A stretch of DNA of 64,000 nt from Flavobacteriales bacterium (GCA_018402085.1 JAGYJM010000002.1:2247501-2311500), one strand, 5' to 3'; counted from the stretch's first letter, positions 42,465-51,449 are shown. Made by a program: numbers and translations. The notes: generated by a model not told the origin, from the letters alone.

Positions 42465-43808
42465 ATGAAGCTCAATGAACTGACTGCCATCTCGCCCGTT
42501 GATGGACGTTACCGAGGGAAGACCGATGTCCTCGCCCCCTATTTTTCAGAGTACGGACTGATTCGCTACCGCGTACAAGTGGAGGTAGAGTACTTTATCG
42601 CCCTCGCCGCTTACGGATTGCCGCAACTGCCGGAATTGACCGAGGCGCAGATCACGGCGCTGCGCGACAGCTATCTGAATTTCAGTGAAGCCGATGCCCA
42701 ATCGATCAAAGACACCGAGAAGGTCACCAACCACGACGTGAAAGCCGTGGAGTACTTCCTGAAAGAAAAACTCGACGCCCTCGGATTGTCCGCCGCGAAA
42801 GAGTTTGTGCATTTCGGACTCACCTCGCAGGACGTCAACAACACGGCGATTCCGCTGTCGTTGAAAGCCGCCACGAACGAAGTCTATCTGCCCCTGATCA
42901 AAGAAGTACTTTCTGACATCCGCCGCTTTTGCGGCGAATACAAAGACGTGCCGATGCTCGCCCGCACACACGGACAAGCAGCTTCGCCTACCCGCCTGGG
43001 TAAAGAATTTGAAGTCTTCGCCGAGCGTCTGGAAATCCAGATTGCGCAGCTTGAAACGATTCCGTTCAGCGCGAAATTCGGCGGGGCCACCGGTAACTTC
43101 AACGCGCACCACGTCGCCTACCCTGAGCACGACTGGAAGGCATTCGGCAATCATTTTGTGAACGATATTCTGCAACTGCAGCGTTCGCAAACCACAACGC
43201 AGATTGAGCATTACGATAATATCGCCGCGCTGTGCGATGCAATGAAGCGCATCCATTCGATTCTGATTGACCTGAACCGCGACCTGTGGACGTATATCTC
43301 GATGGACTACTTCAAGCAGAAGATCAAGGCGGGCGAAGTGGGATCCTCGGCGATGCCGCACAAGGTGAATCCGATTGATTTTGAGAACAGCGAGGGCAAC
43401 CTCGGCGTGGCAAATGCCCTGCTCGAGCACCTCTCTGCAAAGCTGCCCATTTCGCGTCTGCAACGTGACCTGACCGACAGCACCGTGCTGCGCACCATCG
43501 GGATGCCGTACGCGCATGCCCTCATCGCTTTGCACTCAACCCGCAAAGGATTTAGCAAATTGCTGCTCAATGAAGACAAGCTGAAGGCCGATCTCGAAGC
43601 GAACTGGGCCGTAGTGGCGGAGGCGATTCAGACCATCTTGCGCCGCGAGCAATATCCGCAGCCCTACGAGGCGCTGAAAGCACTGACCCGCAAGAACGAG
43701 CGCATCACGCAGGCCTCGATTCACAGCTTTATTGAAACGCTTGACGTCAGCGACGCGATCAAAGACGAGCTCAAGCAAATTACACCGCACAATTACACCG
43801 GCGTCTGA
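42465..43808 (+). CDS. purB: Adenylosuccinate lyase
   Basis: An enzyme of 447 residues that splits SAICAR and adenylosuccinate, acting twice in purine synthesis. ATG 42465 starts MKLNELTAISPVDGRYRGKT; an in-frame TTG 9 bp upstream is not needed. Signatures: TNHDVKAVEYFLKEKL, HFGLTSQDVNNTA, ARTHGQAASPTRLGKE, and the fumarase-lyase motif GSSAMPHKVNPIDFENSEGN. A palindromic element (42917-42936) codes for IRRFCGE within a helix. It is followed after 3 bp by the ABC exporter gene. Confidence 0.97.
   Translation: MKLNELTAISPVDGRYRGKTDVLAPYFSEYGLIRYRVQVEVEYFIALAAYGLPQLPELTEAQITALRDSYLNFSEADAQSIKDTEKVTNHDVKAVEYFLKEKLDALGLSAAKEFVHFGLTSQDVNNTAIPLSLKAATNEVYLPLIKEVLSDIRRFCGEYKDVPMLARTHGQAASPTRLGKEFEVFAERLEIQIAQLETIPFSAKFGGATGNFNAHHVAYPEHDWKAFGNHFVNDILQLQRSQTTTQIEHYDNIAALCDAMKRIHSILIDLNRDLWTYISMDYFKQKIKAGEVGSSAMPHKVNPIDFENSEGNLGVANALLEHLSAKLPISRLQRDLTDSTVLRTIGMPYAHALIALHSTRKGFSKLLLNEDKLKADLEANWAVVAEAIQTILRREQYPQPYEALKALTRKNERITQASIHSFIETLDVSDAIKDELKQITPHNYTGV
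42917..42936 (-). repeat. GGATG-type hairpin element inside purB
   Basis: Reverse-strand stem CGCCGC, loop AAAA, stem GCGGCG, tail GATG. Antisense to the gene; codes for DIRRFCGE. Confidence 0.7.
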
Positions 43809-43811
43809 CGC

Positions 43812-45641
43812 ATGAAGAAATTCTGGGACATCTTCCGAATGGTTTCAAAGTACAAGCGCAACTTGTACGCGAACGTGTTCTTCAACCTGTTGAACGCCGT
43901 GCTGTCGCTGTTCACCTTCCTGAGCGTCGTGCCGTTTTTGCGCATCCTGTTCAATCCGGGCGGCGCAAAAGCGCCGGATGCCTTAGACAACCCGGATACC
44001 AAATCGGGGGATTACTGGTATAACTACGTCTCTAACCAACTGGATGCCTACGTGCTGGAGCACGGACAAATGCAGGCGCTGATGTGGATGTGTATCGGAA
44101 TTGTAGTGCTCGCTTTGCTGAAAAACATTGTGGGCTACCTGGCGCTTTACAGCCTGGCGACGATCCGCACCGGTGTGGCGCGCGACCTGCGACAGAAGCT
44201 GTACCGTCGCGCCGTCGCACTGCCGATCGGCTTCTACTCGGATGAGCGCAAAGGCGACGTGATCTCGCGCATGACCAACGACCTGATGGAGGTCGAATTT
44301 TCGGTCATCGGTACGCTTGAGGTATTGTTCAAATCGCCCATCATGATCCTGCTCTCCCTCGCCACGCTCTTCTCCATTAGTTGGCGACTGACCCTGTTCG
44401 CGCTAATCTTCTTACCGGTTTCGGGATTCCTCATTTCGCGCATCGCCAAAAGCTTGAAGAATGCGGCCAAGCGTGGCAAAGACCGATTGGGCGACCTGAT
44501 TTCGGTGATTGAAGAGTCGCTGACCGGACTCCGCATCATTAAGGCCTTCAACGGCGAGCGCAAGTTTCACGAGAAATTTGACGAAGTCAACGAGGGCTAC
44601 TTCCAACTGATGCGCAAGCTGTACAAGCGCGAATACCTCGCCTCTCCGATGAGTGAGTTCATCTCGCTGACCGTCATTGCTATTCTGCTTTACGTAGGTG
44701 GTAGTCTGGTACTCGGCGACACCGATGCCATCAGCGGCGATCTGTTTATCGGTTACCTGGTGGTCTTCTCGCAGATCATCGCACCGGCGAAGTCGTTCAG
44801 CGACGCCATCTTCAAGATCAACAAAGGCGGTGCTTCTATTGAGCGCATCAACGACATCATGAATGCCGAGGTGACGATCAAAGACAAGCCCGATGCACGG
44901 CCATTGCAGGAGTTCAAAGAGGGCATCCGCTTTGACAACGTGCGTTTCGCTTACAAAAATGAAGAGGTCATCCGCGGTATTTCGTTTGAGCTGAAGAAGG
45001 GCCAGACCGTTGCGTTGGTGGGTCCTTCAGGAGGCGGCAAGTCTACGCTGGCCAACCTCCTCGGGCGTTTCTACGACGTCAGCGGCGGCAACATCCTGAT
45101 TGACGGCACGCCCCTCACTGATTACAAGCTCGAAGATGTCCGCGCCAAGATGGGCATGGTGACGCAAGACAGCATCCTGTTCAATGATACGATTACGGCG
45201 AACATTGCGCTCGGCGCAAAAGCGCCGGATGCGAACATGATCGTTGAAGCCGCACGGGTGGCCAACGCTGAAGAGTTCGTGAAAGAATTGCCCGGAACTT
45301 ACGACTTCGTGGTCGGCGACATGGGCGGCAAGCTCAGCGGCGGACAAAAACAGCGCATCAGCATCGCACGTGCTGTGTACAAAAATCCGCCAATTCTGAT
45401 CCTCGACGAAGCGACGAGTGCGCTTGATACCAAATCAGAGAAGCTCGTCCAGGAAGCCATCTTCAAGCTGATGAAGAACCGCACCTCGTTGGTGATTGCG
45501 CACCGTTTGAGCACGATTCAGAATGCTGACCTCATCCTCGTCATCAAAGACGGTCAGATTGAAGAGCGCGGCACACACCAGGAGTTAATGGACAAGAACG
45601 GCGTCTACCGCTCGTTGGTTGAAATGCAGCAATTCGACTGA
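43812..45641 (+). CDS. ABC transporter, fused permease and ATPase (MsbA-like exporter)
   Basis: A 609-residue half-transporter. Six transmembrane helices lie in residues 1-330 with an extracellular insert after helix 1 (about 45-80) partly encoded by a palindromic element. The ATPase follows: Walker A VGPSGGGKST, Q-loop MVTQDSILFNDT, signature LSGGQKQR, Walker B ILILDEATSALD, H-loop IAHRLST. Related proteins flip lipid A or other lipids. Two identical 20-bp palindromic elements (43962 and 45213) both encode GAKAPDA, one in the insert and one between the Q-loop and the signature. It starts 3 bp after purB. Confidence 0.93.
   Translation: MKKFWDIFRMVSKYKRNLYANVFFNLLNAVLSLFTFLSVVPFLRILFNPGGAKAPDALDNPDTKSGDYWYNYVSNQLDAYVLEHGQMQALMWMCIGIVVLALLKNIVGYLALYSLATIRTGVARDLRQKLYRRAVALPIGFYSDERKGDVISRMTNDLMEVEFSVIGTLEVLFKSPIMILLSLATLFSISWRLTLFALIFLPVSGFLISRIAKSLKNAAKRGKDRLGDLISVIEESLTGLRIIKAFNGERKFHEKFDEVNEGYFQLMRKLYKREYLASPMSEFISLTVIAILLYVGGSLVLGDTDAISGDLFIGYLVVFSQIIAPAKSFSDAIFKINKGGASIERINDIMNAEVTIKDKPDARPLQEFKEGIRFDNVRFAYKNEEVIRGISFELKKGQTVALVGPSGGGKSTLANLLGRFYDVSGGNILIDGTPLTDYKLEDVRAKMGMVTQDSILFNDTITANIALGAKAPDANMIVEAARVANAEEFVKELPGTYDFVVGDMGGKLSGGQKQRISIARAVYKNPPILILDEATSALDTKSEKLVQEAIFKLMKNRTSLVIAHRLSTIQNADLILVIKDGQIEERGTHQELMDKNGVYRSLVEMQQFD
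43962..43981 (+). repeat. GGATGC-tailed hairpin element inside the exporter gene, copy 1
   Basis: GGCGC, AAAA, GCGCC, GGATGC. In frame as GAKAPDA, in the extracytoplasmic loop region. Confidence 0.85.
45213..45232 (+). repeat. GGATGC-tailed hairpin element inside the exporter gene, copy 2
   Basis: Identical over all 20 bases to the copy at 43962 and in the same frame (GAKAPDA), within the helical subdomain of the ATPase. The two are 1251 bp apart, a multiple of three. Confidence 0.85.
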
Positions 45642-45642
45642 T

Positions 45643-45864
45643 TCAGTCTTTCACTTCTTCGTAATCGACGTATTCACCGAGGTTGTCAGAATTCATCGAC
45701 GAAGCCTTTGAGCTACCCCCACCCTGCTGACGGCGTTGACGCTCGGCCGCACGTCCGGCCTCATACGCACGCTTTTTCTCAAACGCACGCCAGCGGTTGT
45801 ACCACTTGACAGCGGTGTAAATCACCCACGCGATGAATGCCAGACGGAGCAGGTTCCAGATCAT
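45643..45864 (-). CDS. DUF4834 family membrane protein
   Basis: A 73-residue protein with one N-terminal transmembrane helix (LLRLAFIAWVIYTAVKW), a basic coiled stretch (KKRAYEAGRAAERQRRQQ) and an acidic end (GEYVDYEEVKD). This is the usual size and layout of DUF4834. Function unknown. It is convergent with the exporter gene, 1 bp apart. Confidence 0.82.
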   Translation of the reverse strand: MIWNLLRLAFIAWVIYTAVKWYNRWRAFEKKRAYEAGRAAERQRRQQGGGSSKASSMNSDNLGEYVDYEEVKD

Positions 45865-46480
45865 ACGGCAAAGTTAAGTCATCTGGTCGAACAGTCTAAT
45901 GGTCTGATGGTCTGATGGTCTTTTTGGGAAGACGGGAAATTGGGAGACTGGGAGACCTGAGGACTTATGGACCTATGGACTTATGGACGTATGGACGTGT
46001 GGACTGTTTTGGGAAACAGGGAAACCTAGAAACTGGGAAACTGGGGTATGTGATTCTCTCACTCACTCTCACTCTCACTCTCACTCTCATTCTCATTCTC
46101 ATTTTCATTTCCCGGTTGCGCTTCGCGCGTCGGTTATCGGATCAGGAGTGATTGTGATTCAAAAATTCTCGGACGGCTGGAAGGCCGTCCCTCTCGGTGG
46201 TCTCCACTAACTGAAAAGCGCCGCAGTCCCGATGGTCATCGGGAGCGGCGCCCAGAAACACCGCTTCCTTCCATTCTCATTTTCACTTTCATTTTCATTT
46301 CCACTTCGGTTTCGATTTCACGAAAACGTACGCACGATGTGCGTCCCTACACTATTTGCACATTTCATAAAAAGGCAGCGCATCCGGAGAATCGCTGAAG
46401 TGACGATCGCTCTGATGCGCTGCCTTCTATGTTTCAAAACCTTTTGAGGGGCGGCTTATTGCCGTCTGATTGATTTCAAA
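45865..46480. other. Gene-free spacer of simple and dispersed repeats
   Basis: Holds GGTCTGAT repeats, GGACGTATGGACGTGTGGACTG followed by GGGAAACAGGG (about 45985-46025; a near copy lies at 49852-49890), CACTCT/CATTCT hexamers (46056-46110), one unit of the 60-bp repeat (46158-46200, GGACGGC/GCCGTCC stem), a hairpin ending GTGCGTCCCTACA (about 46328-46352) and a GGCGGC-TTATT-GCCGTC hairpin (46448-46466). No gene is seen. Confidence 0.65.
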
Positions 46481-47359
46481 TCAGAACCCAAACATCCCAT
46501 TGGTATTTGCGAGTCCTTCAGTAGATATTTCCTGGATGACGTCCCAATGCTCTACGATCTTTCCTGCTTCCATTCGGAATAAGTCGTAAAACACCTGATT
46601 CTTCCCACTCCATTCGCCTTCACTGACGGTCAGCACGAAATTGCCTTCGCCAAGCACCTTGTGGATCTTGTTGTACTTGAACATGTTGTTTTGCGAAGTG
46701 AGGTATTCAACGGCCTCCACAATTCCGCTCAGGCCATCTTTGATATCGGGGTTGTGTTGATCATACTGATCAGCACTGATGTATTCAGTAATCTTAGCCG
46801 GATCCTTGCCCATGAGCACGTCTTCAACGAGCGCAACGGCCAGTTGTTTGTTGGCTTCTGTTTGATCGTGATCCTTGGCGGTTGTGGGTCCGTCAGTTTG
46901 GCTTCTACCACTCGCGGTTTCGTTGACCAGCGGGGTCATGGCGTCCCAGTGTTCAGCGACTTTTCCGTTTTCGTCAAGTCGGATGATATCGAACGAGACC
47001 ATCTCGGCCGCGCCAAACGGCTGTGCGTTGCGCCAGATGTTGTGCATGAAAATGAAGTTACCGTCTTCAAACATGCGGATGTTCTCGGCGGTGGTTCCGT
47101 GCTCCTGCAACACAGGCAGCATTTGAATAAAGGGCTCCAGTCCGGTTGGAATAAACGGATTGTGCTGGATGTAATCGGCATTGGCGACCTCGCGCATGGT
47201 GGCGGGATCATTCTGCAATACGGCACCTAAAAAAGTGCCCACGGTCTCTTTTTTACTCATGGTTTGAACAGTTGATGATTGATTGTCGCTTGTTTCACTC
47301 GATGAACTACAGGAAGCGATAAAACCCGTAATTAGTAGCATAGCAATAGCTTGTCTCAT
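46481..47359 (-). CDS. Lipoprotein with two SnoaL/NTF2-like domains
   Basis: A 292-residue lipoprotein (MRQAIAMLLITGFIASC, lipobox Cys17) containing a tandem duplication of a SnoaL-like domain. The halves align: ADYIQHNPFIPTGLEPF with ADQYDQHNPDIKDGLSG, NFIFMHNIWR with NFVLTVSEGEW, and KVAEHWDAMTPL with KIVEHWDVIQEI, each with the conserved HW pair. Proteins of this type are called SnoaL-like aldol condensation-catalysing enzymes, but activity is unproven. It is transcribed away from an HxlR regulator gene through a shared operator region. Confidence 0.85.
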   Translation of the reverse strand: MRQAIAMLLITGFIASCSSSSETSDNQSSTVQTMSKKETVGTFLGAVLQNDPATMREVANADYIQHNPFIPTGLEPFIQMLPVLQEHGTTAENIRMFEDGNFIFMHNIWRNAQPFGAAEMVSFDIIRLDENGKVAEHWDAMTPLVNETASGRSQTDGPTTAKDHDQTEANKQLAVALVEDVLMGKDPAKITEYISADQYDQHNPDIKDGLSGIVEAVEYLTSQNNMFKYNKIHKVLGEGNFVLTVSEGEWSGKNQVFYDLFRMEAGKIVEHWDVIQEISTEGLANTNGMFGF

Positions 47360-47382
47360 GTAAAGCATTTTATTACTTTTGA

Positions 47383-47451
47383 TTCGCAAGCAAAACTATA
47401 ATATTACTTGCCTAAAGCAAGCGATTTCAGCAAAACTTTCGTTTCGCAAGC
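47383..47451. promoter_or_regulatory. Divergent promoter and likely HxlR operator
   Basis: On the reverse strand TTG (47420-47418), 19 bp, then TAGTTTTG (47398-47391) form a consensus promoter for the SnoaL gene. CTTGC-CTAAA-GCAAG (47407-47421) is an inverted repeat covering its -33 end, and TTCGCAAGC occurs at 47383-47391 over the start and again at 47443-47451, exactly 60 bp apart. GCAAGC half-sites at this density point to binding by the HxlR regulator encoded next door. Confidence 0.6.
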
Positions 47452-47473
47452 ATTTTTTAACAACCCTTTTATC

Positions 47474-47905
47474 ATGTCACAAGAATTCAGGTGTGCCTGT
47501 CCTTTCACATCAGCCCTCGACGTATTAGGAGACAAGTGGACCCTGGTCATCATCAAGCAGATGCTTATAGAAGATTGCGTGACCTTTAAAGACTTCACCG
47601 AAAGTGAAGAAGCCATCGCCACCAATATTCTGTCATCGAGGCTGAAGCAACTCGAAGAGCTGGGCGTCATCCTCAAAACCAAACTTCCGGATAACAAGAA
47701 GACGAACTACTACCTGCTCACCGACCGAGGGCTGGCGCTAGCTCCCATACTCGTCGAACTGGCGAGTTGGAGTGACCTTCACTTGCGAGAGCTCCATCCC
47801 GGCCTTTTGGACGGTGAAAAAATGCAGCCCCTTCGCACCGACAAAACAGCCTTCGTGCAAACCTTAACAGAAAGTTACCGCGACAAACGCAACAAATTTC
47901 TGTAG
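47474..47905 (+). CDS. HxlR family transcriptional regulator
   Basis: A 143-residue winged-helix regulator. ATG 47474 gives MSQEFRCACPFTSALDVLGDKWTLVIIKQML, the HxlR signature with the usual redox-candidate cysteines (C8, C10). LSSRLKQLEELGVI is the recognition region and LTDRGLALAPILVELASW the C-terminal helix. Some HxlR proteins sense thiol-reactive aldehydes or quinones. Its target is probably the divergent SnoaL lipoprotein gene, with which it shares the operator region. Confidence 0.92.
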   Translation: MSQEFRCACPFTSALDVLGDKWTLVIIKQMLIEDCVTFKDFTESEEAIATNILSSRLKQLEELGVILKTKLPDNKKTNYYLLTDRGLALAPILVELASWSDLHLRELHPGLLDGEKMQPLRTDKTAFVQTLTESYRDKRNKFL

Positions 47906-47977
47906 GATTTCCGTTCTATGTAAGCATGCAATAGCGTTTGACACTGTCCGGATTACACGGCTAATTACAGGCAAACC

Positions 47978-49036
47978 ATGACAACATTATTCAGAGCCTT
48001 TTTTTCTATACTCACTTTAGCGACGCTTGCAGCGTGTCAGAAAACTGAGGAAACACCGCCGGAGCATCGCAATAGCGCAGCGATGATTTATGCCGGAGTG
48101 CACGACCCGGCGCAGCTGGTCGAAGTCAACAACGAGCTGATTCTCTTCGCCAGTGCAGTAGAATGGTCAAGCTACACCTTTGGCAGCAATGAATGGGAGT
48201 TGCTTGGTGATGATATCTATTCCGAAGGCGGGCCGGATTGGTATGACGGTTTCAGTTTATGGGCGCCCTCTGTCATACCGCACAATACGAATGAACTGCG
48301 TCTATATCATTCGGCCGTTTCAGATGAAGAAAACCACCAGTCACGCATTGGTTTCGCAGCAGTGAACACCGCCACATCTGATTTCAACTTCACATCGTCA
48401 AGCGATTACGTATTGGAATCAACCAGTCTTGAAGAGCCTTTTGCCATCGACCCCGCTGTCTTCAAGGATGATTGCGATCGCTATTGGCTGGTTTATGGAT
48501 CACACGCAGAAGGCGTGTGGATGGTGGAGCTTGACGAAAATACGGGCCTGCTCAAAGAGAATCCTGACAATAAAACATGGTCACCTACAGATGAACGCTT
48601 CACAGAGATTGCCAATTATGGCGGAGACCTCGACGAGAACAATGTAGAAGCGGCATACGTCTACAATCATCCTGAAAACACCTACTACTACTTATTCGTC
48701 AACTGGGATGTGTGCTGCAGCGGGATCAACAGCACCTACAATATCCGCGTCGGACGATCTGAATCTCCAACAGGTCCGTTTCTCGACAAAGATGGAAACG
48801 ACCTTAGATTCGGTGGCGGAAGCCTGTTCATGGATGCCAACGGTGACATCGCAGGTGATGACAGGTTCATTGGCCCCGGTCACTCAGGTATTTACCGCCA
48901 CTGGGACGGAAACTACTATTTCTCGCATCATTTCTATGACGGCGCCAACAATGGCGAACCATCGCTCGCTGTATGGAACCTTAACTGGGTAGACGATTGG
49001 CCCGTTTTAAATCTGCAAGACTACGTAAACCTCTAA
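47978..49036 (+). CDS. Glycoside hydrolase family 43 lipoprotein (arabinanase-type)
   Basis: A 352-residue lipoprotein (lipobox LATLAAC, Cys20) with a five-bladed GH43 propeller. The catalytic base is the Asp in GVHDPAQLVE, the pKa-modulating Asp is in FAIDPAVFKDD, and the acid Glu is in NNVEAAYVYNHP. The calcium/His centre is likely the His in IGPGHSGIYR. GSHAEGVWMVELD and APSVIPH support an endo-arabinanase-like member, which cleaves alpha-1,5-arabinan. Followed 12 bp later by an SGNH esterase gene, which suggests joint action on a decorated plant or algal polysaccharide. Confidence 0.87.
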   Translation: MTTLFRAFFSILTLATLAACQKTEETPPEHRNSAAMIYAGVHDPAQLVEVNNELILFASAVEWSSYTFGSNEWELLGDDIYSEGGPDWYDGFSLWAPSVIPHNTNELRLYHSAVSDEENHQSRIGFAAVNTATSDFNFTSSSDYVLESTSLEEPFAIDPAVFKDDCDRYWLVYGSHAEGVWMVELDENTGLLKENPDNKTWSPTDERFTEIANYGGDLDENNVEAAYVYNHPENTYYYLFVNWDVCCSGINSTYNIRVGRSESPTGPFLDKDGNDLRFGGGSLFMDANGDIAGDDRFIGPGHSGIYRHWDGNYYFSHHFYDGANNGEPSLAVWNLNWVDDWPVLNLQDYVNL

Positions 49037-49048
49037 CCTATTCTTCTT

Positions 49049-49792
49049 ATGAAAACATCGAATGCCCTTTTACTATTCGGACTCATCTTTCTGACGTTGA
49101 TTTCTTGCCGCAAAGACGACGAGAACGATCCCGGCCCCAAGCCTCAAAGCACCTCTATCAATAAAATTCTGCCGCTTGGTGCCTCCAGGGTAGAAGGGGC
49201 AAGACCCGAGTTTGAAAGTTACCGCTATGAATTGTGGAAAGACCTGAAAGAAGGCAACTGGACGTTCGACTTCATTGGTACCCGAAGTGATAATGCTTCA
49301 TATCCCATCTTTGAAGGGCAGTCATTTGATATCGACCATGAAGGTCGTGGGGGCTGGACATCAGGAGAAATCCTGAGCGGTTTGAACGGATGGCTCAGTC
49401 AAACCGGCTCACCTGATATCGTGCTATTCAGTTCCCCGGGAGGCAATGATATCTTGAACGGTCAAGACTACGACCAGGCGATAACCAATATAAACGCGAT
49501 CATCGATGCCTTGCAATCCAATAATCCCAATGTCACCGTCCTGATCGAGCAACCTGCACCGGGACACACTGATTTTATGAGCGCTGAATTCATAGAGGTT
49601 TTCGATCAATTGCAGCAGGATGTGCTCACCATTGCATCTGAACAGTCAACTGCAGAATCACAGGTCATCGCAATCGATATGTTCACAGGCTTCACAGACA
49701 ACTACCTCGCTGATGATGTGCATTACAACGAAGCTGGTGCCACATTCATCGCAGAGCGCTACTACAGCGAGTTGATTTCTGTGCTCGAATAG
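49049..49792 (+). CDS. SGNH/GDSL hydrolase lipoprotein
   Basis: A 247-residue lipoprotein (lipobox LTLISC). SGNH blocks: ILPLGASRVEG (Ser in a GAS variant of GDS), Gly in GGWTSGEIL, Asn in SPGGNDILNG and the Asp/His pair in DDVHYNEAGA. It should be a serine esterase, possibly removing acetyl or feruloyl groups from the substrate of the neighbouring GH43 enzyme (12 bp upstream). Confidence 0.87.
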   Translation: MKTSNALLLFGLIFLTLISCRKDDENDPGPKPQSTSINKILPLGASRVEGARPEFESYRYELWKDLKEGNWTFDFIGTRSDNASYPIFEGQSFDIDHEGRGGWTSGEILSGLNGWLSQTGSPDIVLFSSPGGNDILNGQDYDQAITNINAIIDALQSNNPNVTVLIEQPAPGHTDFMSAEFIEVFDQLQQDVLTIASEQSTAESQVIAIDMFTGFTDNYLADDVHYNEAGATFIAERYYSELISVLE

Positions 49793-49908
49793 TCTCCTGC
49801 TTGCTGGGATTGCTTCCATCGTGCTATTGACATAACGACGTATAGACTTATGGACATATGGACGTGTGGACTGTTTGGGGAAACGGGGAGAACGATTTTC
49901 GATTCCAC

Positions 49909-49975
49909 GGCGCACACCGCAGTGTGCGCTTACAGTTCCATGCGCGCAATGCATTGCGCGCTTACAGTTTATTCT
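49909..49975. repeat. Two hairpins with TTACAG tails
   Basis: GCGCACACCGCAGTGTGCGC-TTACAG and GCGCGCAATGCATTGCGCGC-TTACAG. Stems differ but stay paired; related copies with CACAG or TACAG tails occur at about 58264 and 59667. Confidence 0.75.
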
Positions 49976-49998
49976 TTCCCTATGGCTACTTTTGAGCC

Positions 49999-51414
49999 AT
50001 GCAAGGTCGCGCAGATCAAACTTCACCGGGAGTATGGCATGGCATAGCCACGAGCAGGTTGATAAAATTCGCTCCGATTCACGCAGTGCTCATTGCGTTG
50101 GTTACCGCACTGGCTTTATGGCAAGACTGGCAGTACGATGAAGTCTGGACCTTCAATGCTGTCAAAGACCAAAGCGCAGCAGACCTGCTGCAATACACCC
50201 ATTTTACCTTTGCCAATCACCAGGTGGTGAACAGCCTTTACTTCAAATGGCTTCAGGAAACCGGCTGTTCGCACGCCTTCTTCTTCAGATTGCTCAGTTT
50301 GCTGAGCTTCGTGGTTTTTCTCGTCGCGAATGATCGACTACTAAAAATTCTTAACCTCCACCGATCGCTTATTCTACTGATCGCAGTAGCTCCCTATTTG
50401 GTTTATTTCAGCCTGGGGAGAGGCTACGGACCTGCCCTGGCATCATTCTCACTGGCTATGCTTTGCCTGTTCAGGAAAAGCAGCAACCCGGGTTCCCTAA
50501 ACGGGTATGGTTTCATCTTCTTTGGTGTCTTCTCAATGCTGAGCATTTTTTCATTTCTGTATGGCTACATGGCATTGCTTATGATTTACCTCTACAGGAT
50601 CCGTAAGACGCGGAGGTATGTGCACTTGTTTGTTCAAGTGATGCTTTCAATTACCGCAATGGCCTACGTGTACCATGCTGGTAGCATTGTAAACGAGTCA
50701 GATCCATACATCATTGGCACGGATCGGCTCTTTCGCAATGGCACCCTGGGCAGTGTGCTCCACTGGCTTACACACGTTAAAGGAGATTCCGGTTTTGAAG
50801 GCTCCAAGCTGCTCAAGATTGCATTTCTGTCAACTGCAGGCCTCACCCTGCTCAGCGCCTTTAAATGGAGGCAAAAAAAGGACATCTCCACATCCGATGA
50901 AGCCATACTACTATTCGCGCTTTGTGCTCCTTTGGTTTTTATGGTGGCCGCTCACCTCCTATTTGGTGCTCAGTATCCGCTGCAGCGCGCAGTGATGTAC
51001 CTGGTTTACCTCGGACTCCTCCTCCTGGCCGTTGCCACAAGACACTATACGCGTCTTTTGCATGGAATTCCTGTCGTGCTCATTCTGTTATTTTCCGTTT
51101 TCACGAACAGCCACCATTTCGCCGAATTGCTCCTTCCTTCTCTTAAAACAGCACTTGCGCTCACCGGCGATGCTCCGCTGCTGGTCATGAGTCACAACCC
51201 GAACGTTCAACACATCAATCAACTGCATAAAATCAAAGCGCCTACACAGCTCTTGCAGTCTTCAAATGACCAACAGATTCAGGAATGGCTGGGTACCCGA
51301 AGTACATGCTATCTGCTTCTTCCTGAAAATGCGGTCAACAAGTTTGACCTGAATGTTGTTGAAGAGACAAATTGCCGAGACGGTCAGGTGCTCATCAAAC
51401 ATTCACGAGAGTGA
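49999..51414 (+). CDS. Polytopic membrane protein, GT-C (ArnT/PMT-like) candidate
   Basis: A 471-residue protein with about ten transmembrane helices. An acidic pair lies in the first loop (WQYDEVWTF, D47 and E48), the position of the catalytic Asp-Glu in GT-C glycosyltransferases of the PMT/ArnT/GT39 group, and SLGRGYGPALASFSLAML follows as in that group. The C-terminal 70 residues are soluble. It would transfer a sugar from a polyprenyl-phosphate donor outside the membrane; no acceptor is suggested by context. Assignment is by layout, not by a strong motif. Confidence 0.6.
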   Translation: MQGRADQTSPGVWHGIATSRLIKFAPIHAVLIALVTALALWQDWQYDEVWTFNAVKDQSAADLLQYTHFTFANHQVVNSLYFKWLQETGCSHAFFFRLLSLLSFVVFLVANDRLLKILNLHRSLILLIAVAPYLVYFSLGRGYGPALASFSLAMLCLFRKSSNPGSLNGYGFIFFGVFSMLSIFSFLYGYMALLMIYLYRIRKTRRYVHLFVQVMLSITAMAYVYHAGSIVNESDPYIIGTDRLFRNGTLGSVLHWLTHVKGDSGFEGSKLLKIAFLSTAGLTLLSAFKWRQKKDISTSDEAILLFALCAPLVFMVAAHLLFGAQYPLQRAVMYLVYLGLLLLAVATRHYTRLLHGIPVVLILLFSVFTNSHHFAELLLPSLKTALALTGDAPLLVMSHNPNVQHINQLHKIKAPTQLLQSSNDQQIQEWLGTRSTCYLLLPENAVNKFDLNVVEETNCRDGQVLIKHSRE

Positions 51415-51416
51415 TC

Positions 51417-51437
51417 GCATCCTGCCCTTTTGGGCAG
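51417..51437 (-). repeat. GGATGC-tailed hairpin element
   Basis: Reverse-strand stem CTGCCC, loop AAAA, stem GGGCAG, tail GATGC. It lies between the GT-C-like gene and the CIA30 gene, 12 bp before the latter. Confidence 0.8.
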
Positions 51438-51449
51438 AAATTCAAGGCA

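Noticed and set aside
42546-43535. 329-codon reverse frame opposite purB
   Set aside because: purB is unambiguous on the other strand; the antisense frame reflects GC-rich codon choice.
47978-49792. Polysaccharide utilisation locus
   Set aside because: Only a GH43 and an SGNH gene are present; no SusC/SusD pair or further enzymes lie in the window.
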